This document shows, piece after piece, positions 47,661 through 59,289 of a stretch of 64,000 nt of DNA. Position 1 is the first letter of the stretch. The number at the start of each line of letters is the position of its first letter. Origin of the DNA: Chanos chanos (taxonomy: Eukaryota; Chordata; Actinopteri; Gonorynchiformes; Chanidae); assembly GCF_902362185.1 (NCBI RefSeq), contig NC_044504.1:2169501-2233500 (forward strand), in the 5' to 3' direction. Position numbers and translations under genes: made by a program. The notes beneath the pieces were generated by a model that had not been told where the DNA came from, did not search any database, and saw nothing but the letters and a program-made list of their open reading frames with translations.

Positions 47661-49628
47661 AGCTATGTGTCACCCCCCGCCCCCCCCAAAAACACCTAAA
47701 CTTAACCAAGTGTCTGAATCAGACACCGATGGCCCCGCTGAGTTCCCACTCAAACGTTGTTGTCTGACAACGTAACTTGTCCTCCATGCAATTGAAGGAA
47801 TAAATTACCTGTTGAGGTGAAGGCCCTGGGGGAATCCCTCCTCTGCAGATGTCTGTGTTTTCAGGCAGTAATCTCTGTGCTTGGAAACAGCTGTACTCAG
47901 AAGTTTCTCACCATGAATGGGAGTGTGGGAATCGTTTGAGAATTCCCACTACATCTTCGTTCTGTAGTGTCTGCTCTAACCTCTTTTTGGCCATTCCAAA
48001 TACTAATGTGTACATACATAACTCCTATTTTTCTATGAATTGAATAATTCTTAATTGTAAATAAATGAGAAATAAAAGATTCTATTTATGCTTCTTTAAG
48101 TAGTGGGGGTGTTTTTAAAAAAAAAAAAAAAAAGAGGTCTTATTAAGTGTCCAAACATCCCATCATTCCTGATCAGATCTGAATTATTATTATTATTGAT
48201 ATTATGACTTATTATTTAGTAGTATCATCATCATTAGGGGTCTAAACTGAAAAGCGTACCTCCTGTAGCCTGGTGGGGTGTTGTTTAGGGGTGGTTTGGT
48301 AAATCCTTGGTAACTGCAGCAGGGCTCCAGACGAACTGTTTTCAGAGGCATTCCAGAATCGTCCTGAGATGCTGCATCAGCCGTCCCGAATGTGAAAACT
48401 CACTGGTGCAAAAAGACAATTGCCTTTGCTTACATAAATGTTATATTTATTTCTCAGTCGAAAGACTTGTGTTACTATTAGCCATAACCATCAGCCATTT
48501 TAAAAACTGACTATGTATTTTTGAATCTGTAGTTATGGACAATCATGTGTTCCATGTATTGGTAAGATAACACACTTACACAGGCAGCAATAAGTATATT
48601 CTGTTATCTGAAGGTCCACTAGAGTATAATTATGTACAAAATTCATGAAGGATTCGCAAGACAAAGAAAAAAGATGGAAATCAGTCAATCCATGATACTT
48701 TTGTGAATCGGTGGCATAAGAGATTAGGGTTTAGGATTTCCTGGGAAGTTCAAGTTCAACCAGTTCAGCCCTTGCAGCACTTTTATTTAGTCAGATACAC
48801 AAATGTTTACTTTATTATAAGATTTCTAATCCTCCAAGCCATAATACTTTTTTGCCTGAAAGGACCGGTTCGCCAGTGAACACAGTTAAATGTTACACAC
48901 TATGGTCTTTCCAAAACCTTATACATCACAGAAGCACAGCCAGTCAAGAATTTTGTCATTTTCTGAGGACCTTAATCAAAATTCCACCTCCATGTTTTAA
49001 CGAATCAAACTCATTCTCCACATAAGCCGCTCTCCCTGGTTCACCCTCAGACACAGGTTTAAGAGAACGGGTCATTTCTATCCATTTCCAACTCAGTCTA
49101 TATCTCTCTCTGTCAAATGAATACTGATGATAAAATTGAGTTATGAAGAGACTAATACCCTGAAGAAAATGCACTTCAGAGTGAATGACAGACAGAAAAC
49201 AGAGACTCCTGAAATACAGAAGACAGAACCTCCTCTCTCAGAACCAGACTCCACAAAATGCTTCATAAACTGAAGTGGGTGAATTTGTGTTACACTGTAG
49301 AGAAGCTGTATGTCCCATAGACCTCTAGGGGGAGAATTACTTACACTTTATGAACAGAAAACATAAACCAATCAGAAACCTTCACCTAAAACTCCACCCT
49401 CTGTCATACCTGGACATAAGGAAGTAAAATCCAGGGCAAAGCTCAGGATGTAAGTCCAGACTGGACAAACCAATTGTTCTATCAATAATAAAATAAAATG
49501 AATTTAATTGTTGGCAATCTGACCAAAACTGAAGGATTCACAAAGTCTACAGCTCAGAGTGGAGGTCAACAGGAGGCAGAAATTCTTGAGAGTTCCAAGG
49601 ATTTTTTTCTCCCTAGAACTGAACATCT
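47661..49628. other. dnajc3 3' UTR and spacer before TRIM
   Basis: 3' UTR to the AATAAA at 48071-48076. There is a poly-A run at 48115-48133 and an (ATT)n-like tract near 48186-48235. The segment 48860-49262 is the left member of a direct repeat pair flanking the TRIM gene. No further gene recognised. Confidence 0.7.
48860..49262. repeat. Left flanking direct repeat of the TRIM gene
   Basis: About 400 bases, from GGACCGGTTCGCCAGTGAAC to CCAGACTCCACAAAATGCTT, match 56400-56812 in the same orientation with many substitutions and small gaps. Shared phrases include TTTTGTCATTTTCTG and GACAGACAGAAAACAGAGAC. Confidence 0.85.
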
Positions 49629-49642
49629 AAAAGTGAAAGTTC
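49629..49642 (+). promoter_or_regulatory. ISRE-like motif upstream of TRIM
   Basis: AAAAGTGAAAGTTC resembles the ISRE/IRF element GAAANNGAAACT with one mismatch in the first half. It lies about 50 bases before the preferred TRIM ATG. Suggestive only. Confidence 0.45.
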
Positions 49643-49689
49643 AGGTGTAATTCAATGAGTCATCATTGAAGAAGTGGAACTTGTGTAAA

Positions 49690-52042
49690 ATGGCTTCTAA
49701 AGCGTTGATGTCTGAAGAGGATTTCACCTGTCCTGTGTGCTGTGACATCTTCAGGGATCCTGTTGTCCTGTCATGTAGTCACAGTGTGTGTAAAGTTTGT
49801 ATACAGCAGTTTTGGGAAAAACAGGATTCGAAGAACTGTCCAGTTTGCAGGACAACATCCTCAAAAGAATTCCCTCCTCCAAACTTGGCTCTAAAGAACC
49901 TGTGTGAGACTTTCTTACAGGAGAGAAGTCAGGGAACTTCAGCAGAGTCTGAGGAGTTGTGCAGTCAACACAGAGAGAAACTCAAACTCTTCTGTGTGGA
50001 TGATAAACAGCTTGTGTGTTTGGTGTGTCGGGACTCAAATAAACACACAAACCACAAATTCAAACCAGTAGATGAAGCTGCACTTGACAGAAGGGTAAGA
50101 AAACAATTCAGTAAAATGTTAATGTTTACATTAATTAAAGACCACAGCAGCTTTTTACCTATGTGTAATCTGAAGTTTCCTCAAATAAAATATCCTTTAA
50201 ATTCTGCAGAGGCTGGCAAAATTGTGTAGGTTACCTTGCCAGTTTGTATGGCACAATGAAACAAACTAAATCTCTATGTCAAAATGCCTTTTCTCTGTTT
50301 AAAATGTTATATTTCAGTGTTATATTTCATTATATGCAGACTGTTAGCAGTAATTAATTAGTGGTTAATTACAGATTGTGGGGTCAGTCTATGTCAAAAC
50401 TGTTTAATGTAGCAGTGAAAGGTCGGATACAGTCTCTGTTTGTCTGTCATCCTGTGTCTGTGATCTTCACAGACCAGGGTCCAGTACTATGAAGGAGGAT
50501 TTTGGGGTTAGCGAGGTAACTTTAGCGAGGTAACAGATTTAACCCTGGGTTTTCAGTGTCATGATAGGGGTTCACTTCTTACCAGGGTACATCGCTATGA
50601 TAACTTCTGCTGCAGACCTAACCTGCTCCAGATCAGGCTGTGTTTGAGATAGCAGATCAAAGCGTTTAAAGGCCCCGCCTACTGACTAATCAGTCCCCTC
50701 GGAAAATGACGTTACCATTCCTGGAAAGTCCTGTGGATTTTGGTGCGCGGGACATTGAATTTACCCTGTTGAAGAAGTGTTGGAAAGATTTAAGTTAAAT
50801 ATAGACTATACCTGTGTTTCTGGCCATTCAGACAGAGAAGCAGTCCTTCATCTGTTTTTTCACTTTGATCATCCAAATTACTTTAGACAGATATACAAAA
50901 CTTTATAAATAGAAAAATGGGTATTAATGTCTTTGACGTTATTTTATATTTTGTGTTCAGTGAGTTGGATAGTAATATTAACTATATGATTCGGCTCCTG
51001 GTCATTCTTGGCAAATCCCATGTCCACAGATCGAAATGGTCTGGCTCCAAACCCTGCTTTAATCGGTTTGGTGTTCAACTCAAACAGTATGGAACTTTAA
51101 TCGAATATGTGAAGAACACAAAAGCTACAAAGACTTTTGATATTTTAAAGGAAGTACATTAACTCCAAAAGGCCTCATAGTGAATGAACTTTGGACTCCT
51201 CTGGCTAGTACAATGTTGCTCTTTACGGTTTTTCTTTTGTGATAGGGTTAGGGTTAGTTCTTATACTTCTTTGTTGTGAATAAAGGAGGGGGGGGCACCT
51301 TGGTGTGAGGATAGTGAGAGCGTCTCTTGGGAAGCGTCAGAGTTTTCAGAGACAAACAAAACCCTTTGGCTTTCCTTGACCAGCATCTGTATGAAGGATA
51401 TAGATTGTCTGTGGAGGGAGCTGGTTATCTTTATCGGCTCCTTGAGTCGTATGTTGCCAGTGCGACACATTGAAGTCACACGTTAACAATCCAGCAGACT
51501 CTATGCATTGCCTTGTGTTTTTTTTTTTTTTTTTGCATATTTATGCTCTAGGTCATGCGGAAAAAGTAAGGAAGAACATGGTCATCCACACAATTCACAA
51601 CGTGTCTGTTGGTCTAACACAGCGACTTGATGCGTTTGTTGTGTTCCCAGGTCACTTGCCCACGCAGTCAATGAAACAGTACTTTTATGAAGTAGCAGGT
51701 AGACAATAACTCAAGTTGACTACGTGATCTATAAATAATGTAGACACTATGACGTGTGCTGTTGTATCTTACTGTTGTACCTCTCCATGTTTGCGACAGG
51801 TCGTCTGGTGCCAACACCTCCAGTTCTTAGTGAACGTGTTCATAGTGGGAAAACCTGGGTTGACTTAAGGAGCTGATGACCACTGTCGTGACATTGCTTA
51901 TCCGTGACTGCAGTTGTTAGGGTTTGTCAGGCCAGCTAATGAAAAGACTGAATGTGAGTCTGTTGAACTTGCTTCATAGTATACGCCTCTGGTCAGTTCA
52001 GTAAAGTCTTGGCTGTGTAGTTTCTAATGGACGGGTCAGTGT

Positions 52043-52087
<45 letters not shown>

Positions 52088-53827
52088 TGTCTGTAATATC
52101 TCACTTCCCTCCAGGAGGAACTCAAGACTGCACTGAAACCCTTACAGGAGAAACTGAAGATCTTTGAAAAACTGAAACGAACTTGTGATCAAACAGCAGA
52201 GCACATTAAGGTGAGAATAATTAGTAATGAAAACAATACAGTCATTTGACACTGAACAATAACTGTGAGATATTACTCACTGTCATGAGTACAGTGCACT
52301 ATGGTAATTGTGTATTTTTCTGTTTGTCATTTTAGAGTCAGGCCAAACACACAGAGAGACAGATTAAAGAGGAGTTTGAGAAACTTCACCAGTTTTTACG
52401 AGATGAAGAGGCAGCCAGGATAGCTGCAGTGAGGGAGGAAGAGGAGCAGAAGAGTCAGATGATGAAGGAGAAGATTGAGGAGATGAGTAGAGACAATTCA
52501 CATCTTTCAGACTCAATCAGAGCCTTAGAAGAGGAGATAAAAGCTGAAGACATCTCATTCCTGAAGGTAAATTACCACAATATACACAATTCAAATACAT
52601 TCAATTCAAGTATGTTTGTGTCTCAGGTTATGGCAGACAGGAGGATACTTCCAGTTTTTATAAGTGTGCCCCTCCCACAAACATTTCATGCAAAACCCAC
52701 ACAAAGGGACACAAACCATCACATGTCCCCTCCAAAACACCACTTGCCAACAATGTACATTGCTAGAAGGGTGTGTAGGGTGCTCTATAGAAGACCATCG
52801 TAGCCAGTTCATCTTGATGTGTTTTATTTAGTGATGTCTGGCTCTTCCAGAAATGATTAGAATTCATTGATTCTTTGACTCAGTTAATGTTTTTGAGGAG
52901 ATGTTGCATTCTCAGTGTGTGTTTGTATTGTTTTAGTGTCTCACAGAGAAAGAAAAGTGAATCCTGCTTTTGGGCTTTCTGTGTTCTGAACTGAACATTG
53001 GTATAGTGTTTACCTTCATTTTTTACAGTCTGAATCAAACATTCTTCATTGTTCATTTTCTTATTCCCCATAGACAGCAGTAGTAGACATTGTCAAAAGA
53101 TCAAACAGATCATTTACACATTCTTACTGAAACAGTTTACTCCTTCTTTACCGTGAGGGTATGTGTTTGTCAGAGAGGAATCTAAAAGACATCAGAATTC
53201 TTTCCTACCAACTGCATTCTGGTACTCAGTTAGGGAAATGTAGATTGTCCATAAATACATGTTTTATACATTGCAGAGGATTTTTTTTTTTTTTTAACAG
53301 CAAATGATATTCTCTCTGTTTCACCAGTTTGACTGAGTTTGAGTGTTTGGGTTTAAACCAAATGAACATCCCTCCCTGAGTCTCTCCTCTACTCCTCTAT
53401 CACAGCAGTCACCTCCTTCCTCCCCATCTCTCTCTCTCTCTCTCCTTTTAACGCCTCCTTCATTTTCTCTCCCAGTCTGACCAGTTCCCTCTCACAGTAG
53501 TCCCAGTCTTGCTGCAGCTGGTTGAGTTGGTGTTGGTTTTTCTCTTGTTTCTTTGTCGTTAGAGATTTACTGTGTAGAGAAATGTGTTTATATCTTGTGT
53601 GTCTCATATGAGACAAACATTTCTCTAAGTTTTACCAGTTCTGTCACTAACTGGGAAAATAGTCTTTTATCAGACTGAAGGTGTTTTGTGTCATCAGGTG
53701 CTCTGTCTCTATCTCTGATTTCTGTAGTGCAATGTAGGCATTTCTCTCATGTTAAAATGGCCAAATTAGTTCCTTGTCAGGAGCTGATGTTGAGCAGGAC
53801 TTGTATGTTTTACCTCTCTCTCTCTGT

Positions 53828-53865
<38 letters not shown>

Positions 53866-54789
53866 TTAATCATAAACATTCATTAGATATCTTCTGATCA
53901 TTCTGTTTTGTCTCCTTTCACAGAACTTTGAGGACACAAAGAAAAGGTAAAGCAGTCACCTCTTAACTCTCTGTTTATCTGTGATACCAAAGCCACAGCA
54001 GCACTGACTCCTGAATGTTATTCCAGAGCCCAGTGCACTCTGCAGGATCCACACATGCTTTCAGGATCACTGATCCATGTGGCAAAGCACCTGGGCAACC
54101 TGAAGTTCAGAGTGTGGGAGAAGATGCAGGAGATTGTTGAGTACAGTGAGTGTTGCAGCTGGAGAACAGCACAATAACTGTCACTCTGTTGAAATGAATG
54201 GAGCTGATGTGTTTGGATTCAACACACTGAGACATGAGACTATGAAGAGAGAAAAGACACTGAGAGAAATGTTTTGGGGACAGACAGTGAGTGTGTAGAG
54301 TCTGTAAAGTTGGTCCTCATTAGAGACAGACAGTGGTAATGAACTTGTGGTTTTGGTATGTAGAGGATTTTATCCACAGTGAAGAAAAATTAAAAACAAA
54401 AAAACAAGCAGATTTGAACTGATTTTAGACAGCTGAATCGATTTAATGTGGTTGTAAGTGATACACTGAACCATAACCCAAGGAAAATGTTCAGTGAGAG
54501 AAATGTTCAGAGAGAGAACTGTTCAGAGAAAGAAATGTTCAGACAGAGGTTTTTATTTTGAGAGAAAAATCAGAGGAATGGACTGTAGCGGTAGAAAAAA
54601 AAAAAGAAGTTTAAATAAAACAATAAATTTTAAATTAACACTGTTCAGTTTTAGTAACATTTTATACCAATTTACTCTGTTTGACTGACATCCATTGCCA
54701 CTAAATTTTATATTTTTAACTTACATTTATTTATTTACATTTAGTCATTTAGCTTTGATTTGTAAGGCATTTACACAATGGTGTGTGTG

Positions 54790-54820
<31 letters not shown>

Positions 54821-55601
54821 AGTGTTGTGAAATAAAAGAGTAAAATATTCAGTACAGGTGTTCTATAAATGAGAGAAGAGAATGATCTCAGTTACATTAA
54901 CAACATGTTTTCTCTGTATGTTCACTCTTCATTTTCATACAAACACATTCTGTCTGTTACAGTGACATTGGCTTTTTCTAAAGGGATGTAGAGACTTAGA
55001 GCTTCTGGAATTATGACACAGTTCAAATGAAAATGTGTTTCATCTCTCCCACTCTTCAGCTCCTGTCATTCTGGACCCCAACACTGCAGAAGCACGACTC
55101 ATCCTGTCTGAGGATCTGACCAGTGTGAGATACAGTGTTAGACAGCAGCTTCCTGATAACCCAGAGAGATTTGATTCAGGTGTATTTGTCCTGGGCTCTG
55201 AGGGTTTTAACTCAGGGACACACTGCTGGGATGTTGATGTTGAGAATAGTATATCATGGCGTTTGGGTGTAATGACAGAGTCAGTCCACAGGAAGGGAAG
55301 AGGAGTCTGGGGTGGAATATGGACTGTGAGTTATTATGATGAGAAATATTGGTCACAGTGCCCAGGACAGACAGACACTCTCCTCACATTCAATAAGAAA
55401 CTCCAGAGGATCAGAGTCCAGCTGGACTGGGACAGAGGAAAGCTGTCATTCTCTGACCCTCTGACCAACACACACATACACACTTTCACACACACTTTTA
55501 CTCAGAAAATGTTTCCAATATTTTATAATGGTACTAATTTCCCTCTGAGGATCTTACCAGTGCAGTGTAGTGTGAGAGTGGAACAGCCCAGTTCGAGCTG
55601 A
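49690..55601 (+). CDS. TRIM-family E3 ubiquitin ligase, RING/B-box/coiled-coil/PRY-SPRY (complete, 6 exons)
   Basis: A class IV TRIM protein of the fish TRIM35/TRIM39/NF7-like group, probably a cytoplasmic E3 ligase in innate defence. Exons: 49690-50094, 52115-52210 (96 bp), 52336-52566 (231 bp), 53924-53946 (23 bp), 54027-54145, 55060-55601. The 96/231/23 bp pattern is typical of TRIM genes. Total 471 residues with no stop. RING C3HC4 from C14 ([25 protein letters not shown]). B-box 2 follows ([32 protein letters not shown]). The coiled coil spans exons 2-3 ([20 protein letters not shown]). The PRY-SPRY domain is in exon 6 ([40 protein letters not shown]). The start is [12 protein letters not shown], usual for the family; an in-frame ATG lies at 49666. 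Intron 1 holds a Harbinger relic. I cannot assign an orthologue. Confidence 0.93.
50475..51950 (+). mobile_element. PIF/Harbinger transposon relic in TRIM intron 1
   Basis: The left end reads CAGGGTCCAGTACTATGAAG, the usual terminus of fish Harbinger elements. At 51556-51700 the plus strand reads [20 protein letters not shown] and then [20 protein letters not shown], a HARBI1-like transposase segment. Other parts of the transposase and a clear right terminus are missing. The right limit is approximate. Confidence 0.75.
50900..51165 (+). mobile_element. L1-like LINE ORF2 C-terminal fragment
   Basis: The plus strand reads [20 protein letters not shown] and then [20 protein letters not shown], the conserved last segment of fish L1-type ORF2 (consensus LLGKFHIHK.KW..SKP.F..F). 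It ends at a stop near 51161. It lies inside the Harbinger relic, so it probably inserted into it. Confidence 0.7.
52045..52085. repeat. (CA)n microsatellite before TRIM exon 2
   Basis: Dinucleotide repeat about 30 bases upstream of the exon 2 acceptor. Confidence 0.9.
53380..53640 (-). other. Unidentified coding-like stretch in TRIM intron 3
   Basis: The minus strand is open from 53616 to a stop at 53389 and reads [20 protein letters not shown] then [16 protein letters not shown], a charged, helix-forming, coiled-coil-like sequence unlike its low-complexity surroundings. It has no obvious start and I do not recognise the family. It could be a relic exon of another immune gene or chance. Confidence 0.3.
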
Positions 55602-56399
55602 TACTGTCTCTGAATGAACTCACATCACACACACATCATTATGTTCAACTCATCAAAACAGACATTATACAGTTAGATCACATCACCATTACATCACAAC
55701 TTTCCTACTTATAACTGTCATTTTCTAAATATCACTCATTTGAAGGTGGAGTAAAAACATTGTGAACTGATTACAGACTGTAGAGGGACAGAATACATCG
55801 TGTTTTTTGGCGTTTTAGATGGTGTTCAATACCATGGGCTGTTTTATACAAAGACTTAGTATTATTTGCTTCAAATATAAGTATGACCATCGTATAGAGA
55901 GACAATACATTGACCAGAGTAATTATAGAGATTAGATTGATTAGATTTTTAGATTTGAAAAACATCACATCTGAGTGGTGAATCAGAAATGAAGAGTTGT
56001 AATCATACAGTTTGTTCATGTGTGACACTGCCACATGAAATGTGTTTTTAAATGAAACACGTATTTATCACATCACTGTAAAGAAATGGTTTAAAGTTAA
56101 AACCTTACATGGTTAAATCTTTCCTGGGTGCTAATGTATTGAATCGCGTATGTTTTGCGACTTGTAGTAAATGTCACGTTTTGTACAGGGACCTAAATGC
56201 TTTTGTTTTACTGTAAGAGAACTGTCCTTTTAAGAACCAAGGAGCGGAGCTTCAGGGGCAGGAAGTGGAGAAAAAGCTTATCCTGGAGGGAGAGGAAGGA
56301 CAGGAAGGAGAAAGGATAAAAAAAAAAGACTTTTTATGAGATGAGATGTAGTGGTGATATGAGATGTGGTGTCTTATTTAAGGAGGATTTTGTGTAAAA
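55602..56399. other. TRIM 3' UTR and flank
   Basis: AT-rich non-coding sequence after the TRIM stop. No clear gene or repeat recognised. Confidence 0.6.
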
Positions 56400-56812
56400 G
56401 GACCAGTTCCCCAGTGAATATGGCGACATGTTACACACCAACAACTATGAAGTCTCTCCAAAACCTTATAGGTGTTGACAGAGAAAAAGGTCTGTCAGAA
56501 ATTTTGTCATTTTCTGGGGATCTTAACCAAAATTCAAACCCATCCATAAAATAAATCAAACTCATTCTGTACTTTAACCGCTCTCTGGTTCACCTTCACA
56601 CACAGGTTTAAGAGAATGGGTTATCTCTATTCAGTCACTCTGTAATCTATATCATTCTCTATCAAATTAATATTGATGATAAAATAGAGTAAGAAAGGGA
56701 CTAATGCCCTGAAGAGAATAGACCAGAGTGAATAACAGACAGAAAACAGAGACTCCTTAATTACAGAAGACAGAAGCTCCTCTTTCAGAATCAGACTCCA
56801 CAAAAAGTTGCT
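56400..56812. repeat. Right flanking direct repeat of the TRIM gene
   Basis: Partner of 48860-49262 in the same orientation. In both places the segment would lie about 0.4-0.8 kb upstream of a TRIM first exon, but no TRIM exon follows here, as expected if a second tandem TRIM unit was lost. Confidence 0.85.
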
Positions 56813-56933
56813 GGTGTTGTTGTTGTCAAACAGCTCAGGGCAAACAATGTTATTTAAAAAAGAAGACTGACCCTTCCCGGTCATTCATAGGTATTAAACA
56901 CACTGGATACTGTACCATGGGCAGTAAAGTGTT

Positions 56934-57222
56934 ATCCATCCATCCATCCATTTTCTGCCGCTTATCCGGGACCGGGTCGCGGTGGCAGCAGGCTGAGGAG
57001 GGTAGTCCAGACATCCCTTCCAAGGTGTTCCCAGGCCAGCCGAGATATATAATTCTCCCAACGTGTCCTGGGGTCTCCTCCCAGTTGGTTGTGCCCAGAA
57101 CACCTCCACAGGGAGGGGCCCAGGAGGCATCCCGACTAGGTGCCCGAACCACCTCAATGTGGAGGAGCAGCGGCTCTACTCCGAGCTCCTCCCGGGTGTC
57201 TGAGCTCCTCACCCTATAGTAA
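56934..57222 (-). mobile_element. RTE/Rex-type LINE fragment
   Basis: The plus strand carries (CATC)n, CATTTTCTGCCGCTTATCCG, then GGGTCGCGGTGGCAGCAGGC. The minus strand reads EELGVEPLLLHIEVVRAPSR and later DKRQKMDGWMD. This is a very common fish LINE end; here it is a short, decayed minus-strand piece. Confidence 0.75.
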
Positions 57223-58811
57223 AGTGTAATTTTAAAGCAAAATCAAAGCCCAGGTTATGAGATGTGATGTGTTGCATGATTATGTCTGATCTTATATATA
57301 AGCTCTAATTCAATAATAATATTAAAGGGACGGTTTTGTGATTCTTCTTTCATGTCTTCTATGGTCTGTGTGTTACAGTGATGTATCCTGTAAATCTGGC
57401 TCTCTCTAACATATCAACAGAGTGTTTCTGTTGGCCCTGAAAACAGCAACAGCAGTGAAACATAATTCACAGATATTTACACAATTCACAGACTAACCCA
57501 TGCACACCGTAAACCCAAACCAACATCTCACCTTTGGACCATAACAACTCCTCTATGAGAACTCCACACAGTTCACCATATCAAACATTTACCACTGTAA
57601 TAAAACACAATGCACATATTTCTGGTTTTTCCAACATCCTTTATTTTCCATGAAAGTGTTGAAATGACATAAAAGATCAGAGTCAGTGGATGAAACTCCA
57701 GTGCAAAACAATTATAGCATGTATTTCCTGAGAAAAAAAATCCATTTCCTTAACAAGGCATGTGACACATGACATCACGATCACAGAGAGAGGAGACGAT
57801 GGATCCCCACCGACAGACAGCACATGACACAAGACAGGAGTTATGATACAACTTAGTGTGTCGCATTTAATAGCAGTTCTGTTATTACAGTACTTGGGCT
57901 TTTGTTATACCTAAAGAAAAGGTTTTGATTATCCATTTTAGGTTGTAAGTAAATAATTGATGGAAGGCTCAACAAAACCACTAAACAGCAGACAAGAAAG
58001 ACTGTCTATCTGAGCGTGATATTCCACTGAGTAGATAATTATTCCTTCTATTGGATGACCTCTTCTTTAATGGACCCTTGACTTCTCCTTTAATAGTCTA
58101 ACAGATTCACATATAGATTATAGATTATTATAGATTCCCTGCTTTCTGTGAAGCTATAAGGAAAATAATTGAGGCTTTTTGTAAACTTTGACATAGTGTG
58201 AATTCTAAATATGAGCCAATCATCTGTAACTGTCCCTTCACTGAGCAGTATTTAAATAAATTGGAATGATAATCTTACATAAACTCTAAACTGGAACTCT
58301 CTCAGAGGTATGAACCTACGTCTGACGTGACAAACTCCCACCTGTCAGGGCAGCAATGTGTGCAGGTGTTCACTTAAACCTCAAATGACATCACCTGATT
58401 TTACAAGCTGGTTCTCCTGCAGAACTTAATGAAGGGAAGTGAATTAAGGAAACCTGGAGTTTTTACAGTGTGTGGTTGGATCAGAAAGCTGCAGTCCCTG
58501 TGGCCTCAGAGGACAGGAGTCTCTCACCTCTGATTTATGATCATGGTTTACTTCACAAAATGAGAAATGTTCAATTTCATCTTCAGGAGTTCAGTCTTTT
58601 CAGGAATGTGCCTCAGATTTAAGGTGTGTAACCATACTTACCAGTGCAATTATGATTATGTTCTCTCCTGCTCGTACAAGATCAATTTATCTCCACGGTT
58701 ACAGAGCTTCATGATTCCGACGAATCTGATTTCAGTTCGTATGGACCAAAACCAGTAAGTCTGTGCTTCCATTCAAAGACTCCTTTCAGTGGAGTTTAGG
58801 TATATGAGATC
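57223..58811. other. Spacer between TRIM flank and uggt2 3' end
   Basis: AT-rich DNA without a recognisable gene or named repeat. A candidate uggt2 poly-A signal (TTTATT on plus, AATAAA on minus) lies at its right edge, 58812-58817. Confidence 0.55.
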
Positions 58812-58941
58812 TTTATTAAGTATTTGTCTTGTAGTGTGAATGTCTCTCAGTCACAGTCTTCATCTGAGACAGTTGAGATGTAGTGTCTTTTCCTCTGTAG
58901 TAATCTGTAGCCAATGTTCATCCCTGTACAGCCCAAGGCAG

Positions 58942-59271
58942 CACACCTCACACAGGAGGATAAAGCGCAGATATCGCTCTCTTCTCTCCTCTGTGTCACA
59001 CCTCACACAGGAGGATAAAGCACAGATATCGCTCTCTTCTCTCATCTGTGTCACACCTCACACAGGAGGATAAAGCACAGATATCGCTCTCTTCTCTCCT
59101 CTGTGTCACACCTCACACAGGAGGATAAAGCACAGATATCGCTCTCTTCTCTCCTCTGTGTCACACCTCACACAGGAGGATAAAGCACAGATATCGCTCT
59201 CTTCTCTCCTCTGTGTCACACCTCACACAGGAGGATAAAGCACAGATATCGCTCTCTTCTCTCCTCTGTGT
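58942..59271. repeat. 55 bp minisatellite in the uggt2 3' UTR
   Basis: Six copies, nearly identical, of a 55 bp unit beginning CACACCTCACACAGGAGGAT and ending CTCTTCTCTCCTCTGTGT. It begins 18 bases after the uggt2 stop codon on the minus strand, so it is very probably transcribed as 3' UTR. Confidence 0.93.
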
Positions 59272-59289
59272 CACGCACTCCAGCTCGGG

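Noticed and set aside
48860-56812. TRIM gene as cargo of an LTR element (flanking direct repeats as LTRs)
   Set aside because: The repeats lack TG...CA ends and target duplications, no retroviral genes are present, and the TRIM gene keeps normal introns.
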